Origin: Neorhizobium sp.
Lineage (GTDB): Bacteria > Pseudomonadota > Alphaproteobacteria > Rhizobiales > Rhizobiaceae
NCBI GenBank assembly: GCA_028283725.1
Contig: JAPWKC010000001.1
Coordinates: forward strand, 186,001-250,000
DNA length: 64,000 nt
Direction: 5' to 3'
Below, in pieces: positions 12,371 through 26,015 of the stretch. The notes below the pieces were generated by a model, which saw only the letters and a list, made by a program, of their open reading frames with translations, had not been told where the DNA came from and made no database searches. Numbering within the stretch: the stretch's first letter is position 1; every line of letters begins with the position of its first letter. The position numbers were made by a program, and so were the translations under genes.

Positions 12371-12656
12371 TTTTCCGACACGGAGATCACCGCACAATTG
12401 TCGCTTGCGGCGGTGATTCGCGGCCTGTCAATTCTGACTTATTCTCGTTTATCGGTGTATTTGCCGTATCGCGCAAATCAGGGTAAAAATACCGTCAACG
12501 CCCAGCGTATTTCAGGGCGCGCCCGCGGCATCTCATCGTCCGGGCCTGCGTAAAACTCTCCGTTTCCTGCATGATGCAAGCCTGCCTTTTTTCGCGCGGG
12601 CCGGGCCATGACGTCTGCTGCCCGGCGGTCATCTTTTTAACGTGGCAAGAGGTCCC
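12371..12656. other. Intergenic region without recognisable gene
   Basis: About 290 bases between the lpdA terminator and the Shine-Dalgarno of the EF-hand gene. It is relatively A+T-rich in its middle (12430-12500). I see no tRNA, no protein-like frame and no convincing promoter pair, though the promoter of the EF-hand gene must lie here. Confidence 0.5.
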
Positions 12657-12667
12657 AGGAGGCCATA

Positions 12668-13558
12668 TTGACCAGTATCAGCTCCCTTTCCAGCTCGACC
12701 AGCAGCAGCACCTATCGGTCTAAGCTCGATACCAATGGCGATGGTATCGTCTCTGCAGACGAATTGGCGGCCGCCAATACCAGCAGCAGTTCCAGCTCGA
12801 GCTCGTCCTCGACGCAGTCCGGTGACGACAGCAGTTCCACGTCGAGCGCGGCTCTGCAGCTGTCCTCGATGCTCATGTCGATGATCCTGCAGATGGCCAG
12901 CGGCAACAATCAGGATAGCTCGCAGTCTGATAGCGACAGTGGCTCGGATGACAGCGCTTCACAGCTTTCCGTCGCCAACCTCGACAGTGATGGTGATGGC
13001 ACCGTCAGCGCGTCGGAATTTGCAAGCGCCAAGCCGGACGATGTCACGGACGACATGTCGTCCAGTCTTTTCTCCGCGCTTCACGCCGATGGCAGCGGTT
13101 CGCTGGACGATAGCGAGCTTGCGGCGATGCAGAATGGAACGCCGCCGCCACCGCCAGGCGGTGCTCCACCGGCGAGCGACGATGACGATACGTCGTCGGC
13201 CCTGTCCCTTTCGAGCCTCGATACGGATGGCGATGGCGTCGTCAGCGCCGCCGAACTTGCTGCGGCCAAGCCGGACGACGTCTCCGAAGACATGTCGGCG
13301 CAGCTGTTCGCCTCGCTTGATGCGGATGGCAATGGCAGCCTCGATGAAGGCGAGCTTGCCGCGCTGCAAGGCGACCGCCCAGCGGGGCCCCCTCCGCCGG
13401 CATCGACCGATAGCAGCGAGGCGAGCACGACGGCGTCCGCCGATAGCACATCCGCAAGCAGCGACGACCTTCTGGCCCAGCTGGAAAAGCTCAGCCAGCA
13501 ATATCTCAGCAGCCTTTCGGATGATGCGGACACATCCACCTCGCTGATGAACGTCTGA
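12668..13558 (+). CDS. EF-hand calcium-binding protein with duplicated EF-hand pair
   Basis: A protein of 296 aa starting at TTG 12668, supported by AGGAGG (12657-12662). Five 12-residue loops are visible: about residues 21-32 (DTNGDGIVSADE), 106-117 (DSDGDGTVSASE), 139-150 (HADGSGSLDDSE), 185-196 (DTDGDGVVSAAE) and 218-229 (DADGNGSLDEGE). Loops two/three and four/five form a repeated module of about 79 residues, each ending in a proline-rich tail. Loop three has His in place of the first Asp ligand, so it may bind poorly. The N-terminus and linkers are Ser-rich. No signal peptide or membrane segment is seen. It recalls rhizobial calsymin-like proteins only by general design. Confidence 0.75.
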   Translation: MTSISSLSSSTSSSTYRSKLDTNGDGIVSADELAAANTSSSSSSSSSSTQSGDDSSSTSSAALQLSSMLMSMILQMASGNNQDSSQSDSDSGSDDSASQLSVANLDSDGDGTVSASEFASAKPDDVTDDMSSSLFSALHADGSGSLDDSELAAMQNGTPPPPPGGAPPASDDDDTSSALSLSSLDTDGDGVVSAAELAAAKPDDVSEDMSAQLFASLDADGNGSLDEGELAALQGDRPAGPPPPASTDSSEASTTASADSTSASSDDLLAQLEKLSQQYLSSLSDDADTSTSLMNV

Positions 13559-13718
13559 TAGCGCGGTTGCTTCTGCGGCATGCGAGAAACCATGGCTTCG
13601 CCTCCCCTCGAGGCGGGGCCCGCCTGCGTGCCTTTCTGCTTGTGGAGAGGCATGGCTTTTGCGGGATGACGATCGGCGGTAGACTGCAAACCAGTTCCGG
13701 CAGAGGCAGGTGATCCGC

Positions 13719-14216
13719 ATGAAAACCGATTTTTCGATCCCGCAGCGGGTGCTGCACTGGCTGATGGTCGTGCTGCTTGCGTTCAACCTTCTGGCGTCCG
13801 ATGGCATGGGCGCTTTTGGACAGCTCTATTTCGGCGACCAACCGATCCCTGCGGATATTGCATTCTCTGCCAATATCCACGCCACGTTCGGTATCGCTAT
13901 TCTCGTTCTCGGTGTCTTGCGGCTCTGTCTGCGCTTCGTGCAGGGGGTGCCGCCCGCACCGGCGGTCGAGCCGCCCATGCTCCGGATCGTCGCGAAACTC
14001 TGTCACTTCGCGTTCTATGCGATCTTCATCATCATGCCGCTTGCCGGTATCGGCGCCTTCTATTTCAAGAACAGCGCTGCCGCCTTTGCCCATATCGGAT
14101 GGATGAAGACGCTTTTGTGGATACTGATCGGCCTGCATGTGGCCGGCGTGCTGGTTCACCAGTTCTACTGGAAGACGGAGGTTTTGAAGCGGATGACGAT
14201 TGGCTCGCGTTCGTGA
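13719..14216 (+). CDS. Cytochrome b561 family protein
   Basis: A protein of 165 aa. This di-haem membrane protein has four transmembrane helices (roughly residues 12-30, 47-67, 88-108 and 128-148). Histidines fitting haem ligands lie in RVLHWLMV, NIHATFGI, LCHFAFYA and LHVAGVLVHQFYW. Such proteins transfer electrons between quinol and periplasmic acceptors. ATG 13719 is preferred over GTG 13710 by the spacing of AGAGGCAGG. The gene stands alone between the EF-hand gene and the toxin-antitoxin pair; the electron partner is unknown. Confidence 0.85.
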   Translation: MKTDFSIPQRVLHWLMVVLLAFNLLASDGMGAFGQLYFGDQPIPADIAFSANIHATFGIAILVLGVLRLCLRFVQGVPPAPAVEPPMLRIVAKLCHFAFYAIFIIMPLAGIGAFYFKNSAAAFAHIGWMKTLLWILIGLHVAGVLVHQFYWKTEVLKRMTIGSRS

Positions 14217-14295
14217 CCCGTAAAGCGGTGCAACTGGTCAAGCCTGAATTTTCCTTGGCGCAGCCAGCCAAGAGAGTAGGATATGACCCGATTGA

Positions 14296-14577
14296 ATGTT
14301 GGGATCGGTGAAAGCTTTGAACGAGAAGATTAGCATCTCACTGCCAGCCAATACAGCCGACGACATCCAGTCGCGTGTCGATGCGGGCCTTTATCCGTCC
14401 GCTGGTGACGTCGTGTCGGCGGCGCTTCGAGCGCTTGATAGAGAAGAGAGGCTCGACGATCCGCTGCTCGATATGAAGGTTCGCGAGGCTCTCGACGACG
14501 ATCGTCCGGCGCTTCCCGCAGATCAGGTATTCGAACGTCTCGAACGTCTGCATGCTGCCCAGATGCGCCGCAAATGA
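14296..14577 (+). CDS. ParD-like antitoxin (ribbon-helix-helix)
   Basis: A protein of 93 aa from ATG 14296; GTG 14308 would give 89 aa starting KALNEKISISLP and is equally plausible. The N-terminal strand NEKISISLPANTADDI and helix pair with GLYPSAGDVVSAALRAL fit the RHH DNA-binding fold of ParD/CopG antitoxins; the charged C-terminus would wrap the toxin. The stop overlaps the toxin start by four bases (ATGA). A competing ATG at 14283, with AGGAT just before it, opens a 16-codon frame in another phase that overlaps this start. Confidence 0.8.
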   Translation: MLGSVKALNEKISISLPANTADDIQSRVDAGLYPSAGDVVSAALRALDREERLDDPLLDMKVREALDDDRPALPADQVFERLERLHAAQMRRK

Positions 14578-14879
14578 CACAAAACGAGGTCCTCTTCCAT
14601 CCGCTGGCAGATATCGACCTCGAAACGATCTATCATTTTATTGCGGCAGATAGCCCGGATAGAGCCATCGCGTTTGTGCGCCGCATCCGCGCCTTTAGCA
14701 TGAACTTGAAAACCATGTCGATGCGAGGCCGCAATCGGGATGATCTTGCAAGCGGCGTCAGGACGCTTGTCTTTGAGAAACGCGTTGTGATTGCCTATCG
14801 TACCGAAAGCGAATGCGTCACAGTCCTTCGGCTTTTCTATGCCGGGCGAAATATCTCTGATGCCATCTGGCCGGACTAA
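14574..14879 (+). CDS. ParE/RelE-superfamily toxin
   Basis: A protein of 101 aa. The order LADIDLETIYHFIAADSP, RAIAFVRRIRA, then RTLVFEKRVVIAYRTESE and VTVLRLFYAGRN is that of ParE toxins, whose known members inhibit gyrase; RelE relatives cut mRNA. Catalytic RelE residues are not obvious, favouring ParE. It is translationally coupled to the preceding antitoxin and is convergent with the TraB-family gene, with only 14 bases between the stops. Confidence 0.82.
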   Translation: MTQNEVLFHPLADIDLETIYHFIAADSPDRAIAFVRRIRAFSMNLKTMSMRGRNRDDLASGVRTLVFEKRVVIAYRTESECVTVLRLFYAGRNISDAIWPD

Positions 14880-14893
14880 GAGAACGAGTGGGG

Positions 14894-15985
14894 TCAGCCG
14901 GCCGGAGTGACCGTGTAGCCCTGGCTGCGGAGAAGTTCGACCAGCCCCTCCTTGCCCGGCAAATGCAGGGCGCCGACGGCGATCAGGGCGCCGCCTTGGC
15001 CGAGGATCGGTGCTACGCGCTCGGCCATGCGGTGATTGCGCTGGGTGACGACCAGTTGCTCGAAATCGCCGTAGCCGGTGTCGTCGCTTTCGGGGTCCAC
15101 GGCTTTCAGCATCGGAACGGTAAGACCAATCTGTCCGGAGACGTAAAGGTCGGTCATCGTCTCGAAGACGTCGTCCATCTTGTCGCCCATCTTCAAGGTC
15201 CCGATCAGCGACTTGATATGCGTGTCCATCGGGATCTCGGCGAGCGTCGAGAGCTGTTCCTGAAAGGTTTCGAGCCCCTTGACAGGCTTGCCGGCGGCGA
15301 CTGCGTCAAGCGCGATCTGCTTGTCGAGAAAAGCCGTGTTGTCTGCCTTGCGGGCCATTTCGCAGGCCGGCAGCGAGAGGAAGGACATCAGCATCCAGGG
15401 CTTCATACGCGAGACGGCGGAGAAGGGGACGCCACGGCTCTTCAGAACCGCTTCAAGCCGCTGCTCGTCATCCTTCGACAGAAGCTTGTCGATCGAGGTG
15501 CCGTCGGTGAACATGGTCAGATCGGGGTTGGAGAGAAGCCCGGCCATTGCCTTCTTGTCGTCGAGGATCTCGTCGGATTCGATGACGATGGTTTTTGCGG
15601 CTTTCAACGCCTCGGGCGCGCCGGCCGGCATCTTGAGGACGCGCGGATCGCTGACATGCATCGTGCCGAGAAGATAGGAGGCCTGGATGCCCGGCTTCTC
15701 GATCTTCCAGAAGATGTTTTCGCCGTTCGGGATCTTCGCGCCTTCGGCCAACACCGCCTGATAGGCTTTGGGATTGGATGTTTTCAGCTCTTCGAGCAGG
15801 TTCCGACCGGTGCAAACCGCCGCTTTTGCCGCGTTGTCCTCGGCATGAGCCGGTGTCAGCGATGCCAGGATGACAAGAAGCGAAGCTGCCGCCATCACAT
15901 GCACGGCTGCGATCAGCCAGAGGGCGCAATCCTGCGCGCGCTTGATAAGGGAAGGGGCGCTCGTGGCAAGACCGGTCGTCATCAT
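14894..15985 (-). CDS. TraB/GumN family protein
   Basis: A protein of 363 aa. A hydrophobic segment at about residues 20-48 ending in AHAED looks like a signal peptide or anchor. The mature part has the family signature GTMHVSDPRVL and the C-terminal GQGGALIAVGALHLPGKEGL, which resembles the conserved GxxH motifs thought to form a metalloprotease-like (Tiki/TraB/PrgY) active site. Substrate unknown. It lies downstream of xerC on the same strand with a gap of 92 bases. Confidence 0.85.
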   Translation of the reverse strand: MMTTGLATSAPSLIKRAQDCALWLIAAVHVMAAASLLVILASLTPAHAEDNAAKAAVCTGRNLLEELKTSNPKAYQAVLAEGAKIPNGENIFWKIEKPGIQASYLLGTMHVSDPRVLKMPAGAPEALKAAKTIVIESDEILDDKKAMAGLLSNPDLTMFTDGTSIDKLLSKDDEQRLEAVLKSRGVPFSAVSRMKPWMLMSFLSLPACEMARKADNTAFLDKQIALDAVAAGKPVKGLETFQEQLSTLAEIPMDTHIKSLIGTLKMGDKMDDVFETMTDLYVSGQIGLTVPMLKAVDPESDDTGYGDFEQLVVTQRNHRMAERVAPILGQGGALIAVGALHLPGKEGLVELLRSQGYTVTPAG

Positions 15986-16077
15986 GTCATCCGTCTGTTG
16001 TCGTTGACCTGTTTTAGGCCGATCGGCTGCAAAACCGCTTAACGGGACTGGTTAACGAATGGTATCTGCCGATTGTG

Positions 16078-17013
16078 TCAGGCGCGCGGGTGAGCGCGAT
16101 CGTAGACGTCGAGCAGGCGGGCCGTATCGACACCGGTATAGACCTGCGTCGTCGACAGGCTGGCATGGCCGAGCAGTTCCTGGATGGTGCGCAGATCGCC
16201 GCCGCCGGCCAGAAGATGGGTCGCGAAAGAGTGGCGCAGCGCATGCGGCGTTGCCGTATCCGGCAGGCCGAAGGCACTTCTCAACTTCTGCATTTCGCGC
16301 TGGATGATCGCCGGCTGCAAGGGGCCGCCGCGGGCGCCGCGAAACAGCGGTTTACCGTCTTCGAGGTGATAGGGACAAAGCTTGCGATAGGTCGTGACGG
16401 CCTCGAAGACGACGGTAAGAAGCGGCACAAGCCGTGTCTTTCCGCCCTTGCCGGTAATGCGCAGGCTGGTTGCGCCTTGTGAAAGATCGTCCGGCGTCAG
16501 CCCGAGCGCTTCGGAAATACGCAGGCCACAGCCATAGAGAAGGGTGAGAACGGCTGCGTCGCGGGCCGCGATCCAGGGCGTCTCATGCATCTGCGCATCG
16601 GAGGAGACGACATTGAGCGCCTGCCGGTCGGTGAGCGGTTTCGGCAGCGATTTCGGCTGGCGCGGCGAGCGGATGGCGCCCGCACCGGCAGCATTCACCA
16701 GTCCCTTGCGCTCCAGATAGCGCAGGAAGGAACGAAGGCCGGCGAGGTGGCGGCCAAGCGAACGATTTCCCGAGCCATCCCGGCGGCGAGCGGCGAGAAA
16801 GGCACGCAGATCGGCCGGACGCAGGGTGTGGATATCGGCAAGCGTCGGCGGGCCGGCGAGATGGCCGGTTAGAAAATTCAGGAACTGCCGCGTGTCGCGC
16901 TCATAGGCGTGCAGCGTGTTGACGGAATAGCGTCGCTCGGTTTCCAGGCTTTCCAGCCAGGCACCGCGCTGGGTCATCAGATCCGGCGCTGCAATGATCA
17001 GTAGCTCGTTCAC
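16078..17013 (-). CDS. xerC: Tyrosine recombinase XerC
   Basis: A protein of 311 aa. With XerD it resolves chromosome dimers at dif. The N-terminal SAM-like core-binding domain (about 15-110) is followed by the catalytic domain with Arg in GCGLRISEALG, Lys in GKGGKTRLVP, HxxR in HALRHSFATHLL, His in LLGHASLSTTQ and the nucleophile Tyr in QVYTGVD. The arrangement and length fit XerC; a clear XerD lies at 53.2 kb. It is separated from the divergent acyltransferase gene by 143 bases that must contain both promoters. Confidence 0.93.
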   Translation of the reverse strand: MNELLIIAAPDLMTQRGAWLESLETERRYSVNTLHAYERDTRQFLNFLTGHLAGPPTLADIHTLRPADLRAFLAARRRDGSGNRSLGRHLAGLRSFLRYLERKGLVNAAGAGAIRSPRQPKSLPKPLTDRQALNVVSSDAQMHETPWIAARDAAVLTLLYGCGLRISEALGLTPDDLSQGATSLRITGKGGKTRLVPLLTVVFEAVTTYRKLCPYHLEDGKPLFRGARGGPLQPAIIQREMQKLRSAFGLPDTATPHALRHSFATHLLAGGGDLRTIQELLGHASLSTTQVYTGVDTARLLDVYDRAHPRA

Positions 17014-17156
17014 GTGTCCTGCCCGTTGAATTTGTCGGCTCAGCGCACCAGATTGCTATCTGCGGCGTTACGGAATTGCTAACTATCGGACGTTACGCCA
17101 CGGTTTGATCACACGGGACTGCAACTAGGAATCCGGTTCTGTCTGCGGGAGTTTTC

Positions 17157-18086
17157 ATGACGCGCCGAGATACTTCGACGACATTCGGCCAGTTTGCGCA
17201 GACACTCGCTCTCGTTTCACAGGGAAAACCCGGTCATATCGTCGATACGCTGATCGGCGAGCGGGGCAAGAAGATCGTCGGCCATCCGCTCTGGCCGGTG
17301 ATGCGTCCGTTTCTCTATACGCTTTTGCGCTACGGACGAGCCATCCGGTTTGCCAATGACGTGGCCAATTTGAGCGGCTACCAGTGTTTCGACTATATGA
17401 GCGACATGCTGAAGCTTCAAATTTCGGCGCGCAATGTCGAGCGTATCCCTGAGGCCGGCGGCTTCATCCTTGTCAGCAACCATCCGACCGGCATTGCCGA
17501 CGGCGTGGCGGTCTTCGATCTTTTGAAGGGGCTGCGGCCCGACCTGATGGTGTTTGCCAATCGCGATGCCGTGAGAGTCAATCCGCGGTTCGCCGAGATG
17601 ATCATTCCGGTCGAATGGCGCGAGGACCACAAGAGCAAGTTGAAGACCCGCGAGACGCTCGTTCTCACCAACCAGGCAGTGGAGGAGGGCAAGGTCATGG
17701 TGCTTTTCCCGTCCGGCCGTATTGCCTACTGGGAAAACGGCAAATTGAACGAGCGCCCGTGGAAGACGTCGGCCGTCGGGCTGGCGCGCAAATACAATCT
17801 GCCGATCCTGCCGATCCATATGACCGCCCGCAATTCCGGCCTGTTCTACTGGTTTGCCAAATGGTCCACCGAGCTGCGCGACATGACGGTGTTCTACGAA
17901 CTCCTCAACAAGAAGGGCAATCGCTTCGAGTTCAAAATCGGTCACATGATCCAGCCGGAAGAACTCGAAGGCGATGTCGGTGAAGTAACGAGGATGCTCG
18001 AACGCCATACGGTGCACGATCTTGCCGCCGATGGCGATGCGCGCTTCGTCAACCGGCCGGCCATGGCTTCGGCGTCTGCTGCATAA
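17157..18086 (+). CDS. Lysophospholipid acyltransferase-like (PlsC superfamily) protein
   Basis: A protein of 309 aa. The acyltransferase core is recognised by VSNHPTGIADG (about residue 105) and the later VLFPSGRIAYWENG. Note that His and Asp are separated by five residues instead of the four of the classical HX4D motif; this NHPxGxxDG form occurs in hemolysin/OlsA-like relatives. It lacks an obvious transmembrane helix. Glycerophospholipid or ornithine-lipid acylation is possible; the acceptor cannot be told. The GNAT gene starts four bases after its stop. Confidence 0.75.
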   Translation: MTRRDTSTTFGQFAQTLALVSQGKPGHIVDTLIGERGKKIVGHPLWPVMRPFLYTLLRYGRAIRFANDVANLSGYQCFDYMSDMLKLQISARNVERIPEAGGFILVSNHPTGIADGVAVFDLLKGLRPDLMVFANRDAVRVNPRFAEMIIPVEWREDHKSKLKTRETLVLTNQAVEEGKVMVLFPSGRIAYWENGKLNERPWKTSAVGLARKYNLPILPIHMTARNSGLFYWFAKWSTELRDMTVFYELLNKKGNRFEFKIGHMIQPEELEGDVGEVTRMLERHTVHDLAADGDARFVNRPAMASASAA

Positions 18087-18090
18087 GATA

Positions 18091-18528
18091 ATGAACATCA
18101 TCATTAAAGCTATTGCCGACGAGTTGCCGCCCGATGCCGGAGCCTTGGCCAGCGAAGCAGAACTGGAAGGCTATGAGCATATACGCCGGCTTGCTGACGA
18201 ATGGGCTTCCGGTCGCAATCGCTTCGATCAGGACGGAGAAATATTGCTTGGTGCCTATAAGGGTGAGCGGCTTGTCGGTGTCGGCGGGCTGAGTGTCGAG
18301 TTTTCCCGGCGCGACTGGTTGCGGATGCGACGCTTCTACGTTCACCCATCGGCACGGCGTCAGGGCACGGCAAGGTCTGTCGCCGAGCGGCTCATTGTGC
18401 ATGGGCGGCACTATACCAACACACTCACCGTGCATGCCGCTGATGCCAGAGCCGCTCGCTTCTGGGAAAAGGTTGGCTTTGCACCGCTTGCCCGTGACGG
18501 CTATACGCATCTTTTGGAAATTAAGTAG
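18091..18528 (+). CDS. GNAT-family N-acetyltransferase
   Basis: A protein of 145 aa. Acetyl-CoA-binding motif A is MRRFYVHPSARRQGTARSV, and motif B is AARFWEKVGFAPL, both typical of GNAT enzymes. ATG 18091 is chosen; the frame is open upstream but overlaps the acyltransferase gene, which ends four bases earlier. Substrate unknown. It is probably co-transcribed with the acyltransferase and precedes priA by 48 bases. Confidence 0.85.
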   Translation: MNIIIKAIADELPPDAGALASEAELEGYEHIRRLADEWASGRNRFDQDGEILLGAYKGERLVGVGGLSVEFSRRDWLRMRRFYVHPSARRQGTARSVAERLIVHGRHYTNTLTVHAADARAARFWEKVGFAPLARDGYTHLLEIK

Positions 18529-18576
18529 TCACATCTCGTTTCACTTTTCGTCCGCCGCGAGGCATGGTCCCGGCCC

Positions 18577-20808
18577 ATGGGCACAGATTCGTCCGATCTT
18601 TTCGGTTCATTGTTGAAAGCACCGGCGCTCACGCGCGTGGTGCCTGTTCTGGTGCCCTTGCCGGTGCCGGTGCCCTACAGCTATGCGGTGCCGGAGGGCA
18701 TGCATGTGGAGCCGGGCTCCGTGGTGCAGGTGCCGGTCGGTCCACGCCAGGTGATCGGCGTCGTCTGGGATGGGGATGACGAGAAATCCGCCGCCGGCGT
18801 CGATCCGAAAAAACTGCGGCCGATCACGCTCGTCTTCGATTGTCCGCCGCTGTCGAAGGAGATGCGCGATTTCGTCGAGTGGGTCGCAAGCTATACGCTG
18901 TCTCCCCCCGGTCTCGTGGCGCGCATGGCCATCCGCGCGCCGGCAGCCCTCGATCCCGAGCCGATGGTCGAGGGCCTGCGCTATCTCGGAGGCCAGCCGG
19001 ACCGGATGACACCGGCGCGCGCCAAGGTTCTCGACAGGGTCGGCGAAGAAGACGTGCCGTGGACCCGCAGCGGGCTTGCGCATGCGGCCGGCGTGTCGCT
19101 CAGCGTCATCGACGGGTTGATCGGGCAGGGGATTTTCGACACGGTCTTTTTGCCGCCGCCGCCGGTCGTCGCGCTGCCGGATCCCGATTATGTCGCGCCG
19201 CGCATCGAAGGTCCGCAGAAAGAAGCCACCGAGGAAATTCTCGGCTCCATCAGGGCCGGCGGGTTTTCGGCCTCGCTGATCGACGGCGTCACCGGCTCGG
19301 GCAAGACGGAGGTCTATTTCGAGGCGATTGCCGAAACCCTGCGGCGCGGCAAGCAGGTCCTCATTCTCCTGCCGGAAATCGCGCTGACGGCGAGCTTTCT
19401 CGACCGTTTTCACGACCGGTTCGGTTCAAAGCCCGGCGAATGGCATTCCGATCTTTCACCGAGGATCCGCGAAAAAGTGTGGCGCGGCGTGGTGACGGGG
19501 GAGGTCAAGGTGGTGGCCGGCGCGCGTTCGGCACTGTTCCTGCCTTTCGAGGATCTCGGTCTGATCATCGTCGATGAAGAACACGACCCTGCCTACAAGC
19601 AGGAGGATCGCGTCTTCTATAATGCCCGTGACATGGCCGTGGTGCGGGCGCGGATCGGCGATTTTCCGATCGTGCTCGTTTCGGCGACGCCCTCCGTCGA
19701 GAGCCAGGTCAACGGGCTCGCCGGCCGCTATACGACAGTGCACATGCCGACCCGTTTCGGCGATGCGGCGCTGCCAGACCTTCATCTGGTCGACATGCGG
19801 CGGCATCCGCCGCAACGTGGCGGGTTCCTGTCGCCGATCCTTCTGCGCGGCATGGCCAGAACGCTTGAGAAGAAGGAGCAGTCGCTACTCTTCCTCAACA
19901 GGCGCGGTTATGCGCCCTTGACGCTTTGCCGCGTCTGCGGTCACAGGTTCCAATGCCCGCAATGTTCGAGCTGGCTGGTGGAACACCGGTTCAAGAGCCA
20001 GATCCAGTGCCATCAATGCGGCTATAACGAGCCGACGCCGGAGGCGTGTCCGGAATGCGGCACACTCGATCATCTCGTGCCCTGCGGGCCGGGAGTGGAG
20101 CGGATTGCCGAAGAGGTGGAGAAGCATTTTCCCGATGCGCGCACGATGGTGCTGTCATCGGATCTGCTCGGGGGCATGAAGCGTGTGCGGCTGGAGTTGG
20201 AAGCGATCGCCAAGGGCGACGTGGATATCGTCATCGGCACGCAGCTGGTGGCCAAGGGGCATAACTTTCCGCTGATGACACTGGTCGGCATCGTCGATGC
20301 CGATCTCGGCCTATCCAATGGTGACCCGCGGGCAGCGGAGCGGACCTTCCAGCTTCTGAGCCAGGTGACGGGCCGCGCCGGGCGAACGGGCCTGAAGAGC
20401 CATGGCCTGATCCAGACCTTTCAGCCGCTTCATCCGGTAATGCAGGCGATTGTCTCGGGCGATGCCACGGCGTTCTACGACCGCGAGATTTCCGAACGGG
20501 AGAAGGCGCTTTTGCCGCCATTCGGCCGTCTTGCCTCGCTGATCGTCTCGGCCGAAACGCGGGTGGATGCGGAAGGTCACGCGAGAGGCCTTCGGGCAGC
20601 GGCGCCGCATGTCAGCGGCATCTCGGTGCTGGGGCCAGCCGAGGCGCCGCTTGCCTTGGTGCGCGGGCGCCACCGGTTCCGATTGCTCGTCCATGGCCGC
20701 CGCAACAGCGACATGCAGGGCTTTTTGCGCACCATGATCGCCAATGGGCCGAAGGCGAGGGGATCGGTGCAGATCCAGCTGGACGTGGACCCGCAGAGCT
20801 TCCTTTGA
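18577..20808 (+). CDS. priA: Primosomal protein N', replication restart helicase PriA
   Basis: A protein of 743 aa. It reloads the replisome at stalled forks. The N-terminal 3'-DNA-binding domain (about 20-115) precedes the helicase with Walker A GVTGSGKTEVYFEAI and DEEH box IIVDEEHDPAYKQ. A zinc module with eight Cys lies at about 450-490 (CRVCGHRFQCPQC and QCHQCGYNEPTPEACPEC), followed by the second helicase domain with QVTGRAGR. Length is as expected. Confidence 0.95.
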   Translation: MGTDSSDLFGSLLKAPALTRVVPVLVPLPVPVPYSYAVPEGMHVEPGSVVQVPVGPRQVIGVVWDGDDEKSAAGVDPKKLRPITLVFDCPPLSKEMRDFVEWVASYTLSPPGLVARMAIRAPAALDPEPMVEGLRYLGGQPDRMTPARAKVLDRVGEEDVPWTRSGLAHAAGVSLSVIDGLIGQGIFDTVFLPPPPVVALPDPDYVAPRIEGPQKEATEEILGSIRAGGFSASLIDGVTGSGKTEVYFEAIAETLRRGKQVLILLPEIALTASFLDRFHDRFGSKPGEWHSDLSPRIREKVWRGVVTGEVKVVAGARSALFLPFEDLGLIIVDEEHDPAYKQEDRVFYNARDMAVVRARIGDFPIVLVSATPSVESQVNGLAGRYTTVHMPTRFGDAALPDLHLVDMRRHPPQRGGFLSPILLRGMARTLEKKEQSLLFLNRRGYAPLTLCRVCGHRFQCPQCSSWLVEHRFKSQIQCHQCGYNEPTPEACPECGTLDHLVPCGPGVERIAEEVEKHFPDARTMVLSSDLLGGMKRVRLELEAIAKGDVDIVIGTQLVAKGHNFPLMTLVGIVDADLGLSNGDPRAAERTFQLLSQVTGRAGRTGLKSHGLIQTFQPLHPVMQAIVSGDATAFYDREISEREKALLPPFGRLASLIVSAETRVDAEGHARGLRAAAPHVSGISVLGPAEAPLALVRGRHRFRLLVHGRRNSDMQGFLRTMIANGPKARGSVQIQLDVDPQSFL

Positions 20809-20902
20809 AAACGCTGATGACCTGTGGATCTTAGCGGGTTGTTTACCCTATGCGCTAAAATCGCCCGAATCGACTGAACAGGATCGAACGAAGCGAGGCG
20901 GC

Positions 20903-21286
20903 ATGGACTTTTATTTTCCCACGGTATTCGGCGAGCAGGTGGCCTTCATCGGTGCCGCCGCAACCGCTTTCATCGGATTTCTGGTTTTCCTCATGCCGCG
21001 CCTTGCGCTTGGCCTCGGCGGCTTTCAGGTGGGCGAGGTCCGGCCTGAAGGCTATGCCTCCGTGCGCTCGGCCGGTGCCCATCATCTCGGCCTCGGGCTT
21101 GCGGCCATCATGCTGGCCCAGGACTGGATCTACATGGCACTCGGTATCGCGCTCGGTTTTGGCGCGATCGGCCGCCTTGCGGCCTGCCTGTTCGATCGGG
21201 CGCTGACGCCGCGGAATATCGCGATTTCCTTACTGCAGGTTGTGCTTGCGCTTGCACCCCTCGCCTATGTTTTCGGCTATGTGTGA
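20903..21286 (+). CDS. Small integral membrane protein of unknown function
   Basis: A protein of 127 aa, start ATG 20903 behind GAGGCGGC. Four hydrophobic segments are visible (about 13-32, 56-70, 72-90 and 104-124), with RPEGYASVRSAGAHHLGLGL between the first two. The pattern resembles small DUF4345-like membrane proteins, but I cannot name the family firmly. It lies between priA and the ATP synthase operon, 94 bases after priA. The 261 bases that follow (21287-21547) contain no gene and presumably hold the atp promoter. Confidence 0.65.
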   Translation: MDFYFPTVFGEQVAFIGAAATAFIGFLVFLMPRLALGLGGFQVGEVRPEGYASVRSAGAHHLGLGLAAIMLAQDWIYMALGIALGFGAIGRLAACLFDRALTPRNIAISLLQVVLALAPLAYVFGYV

Positions 21287-21547
21287 GGCTTCGGTACGAG
21301 ACAAAACAGCGCAGGTGCCCCCGAAACAGGCGTGTCGAACGATAAAATAGGTGCAAGCCCTTGCGGCGCAGGCGTTTTCCCGTCCGAGCGTGTTGCGAGT
21401 CCCTACATCCTATGCTAGACGGACCTCCAACGTCGGATTGGGGTAGGGTCGACGCTCTGCTGTATCTGAGGGAAAATCAAATAATCTCAAGGTCTTGCTG
21501 AGCCCTCCGAGAAGGGTTGGCGCTTGAGTGGTAATTCTAGGGAAACT

Positions 21548-23643
<2,096 letters not shown>

Positions 23644-23673
23644 AACGGATCTAGCCTTAAGGACCGATAACGG

Positions 23674-26003
<2,330 letters not shown>

Positions 26004-26015
26004 TTTGAACGGGAT

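Noticed and set aside
14888..16042. A 384-codon plus-strand frame antisense to the TraB/GumN gene
   Set aside because: The minus-strand protein has a signal peptide and family motifs; the plus-strand product has none.
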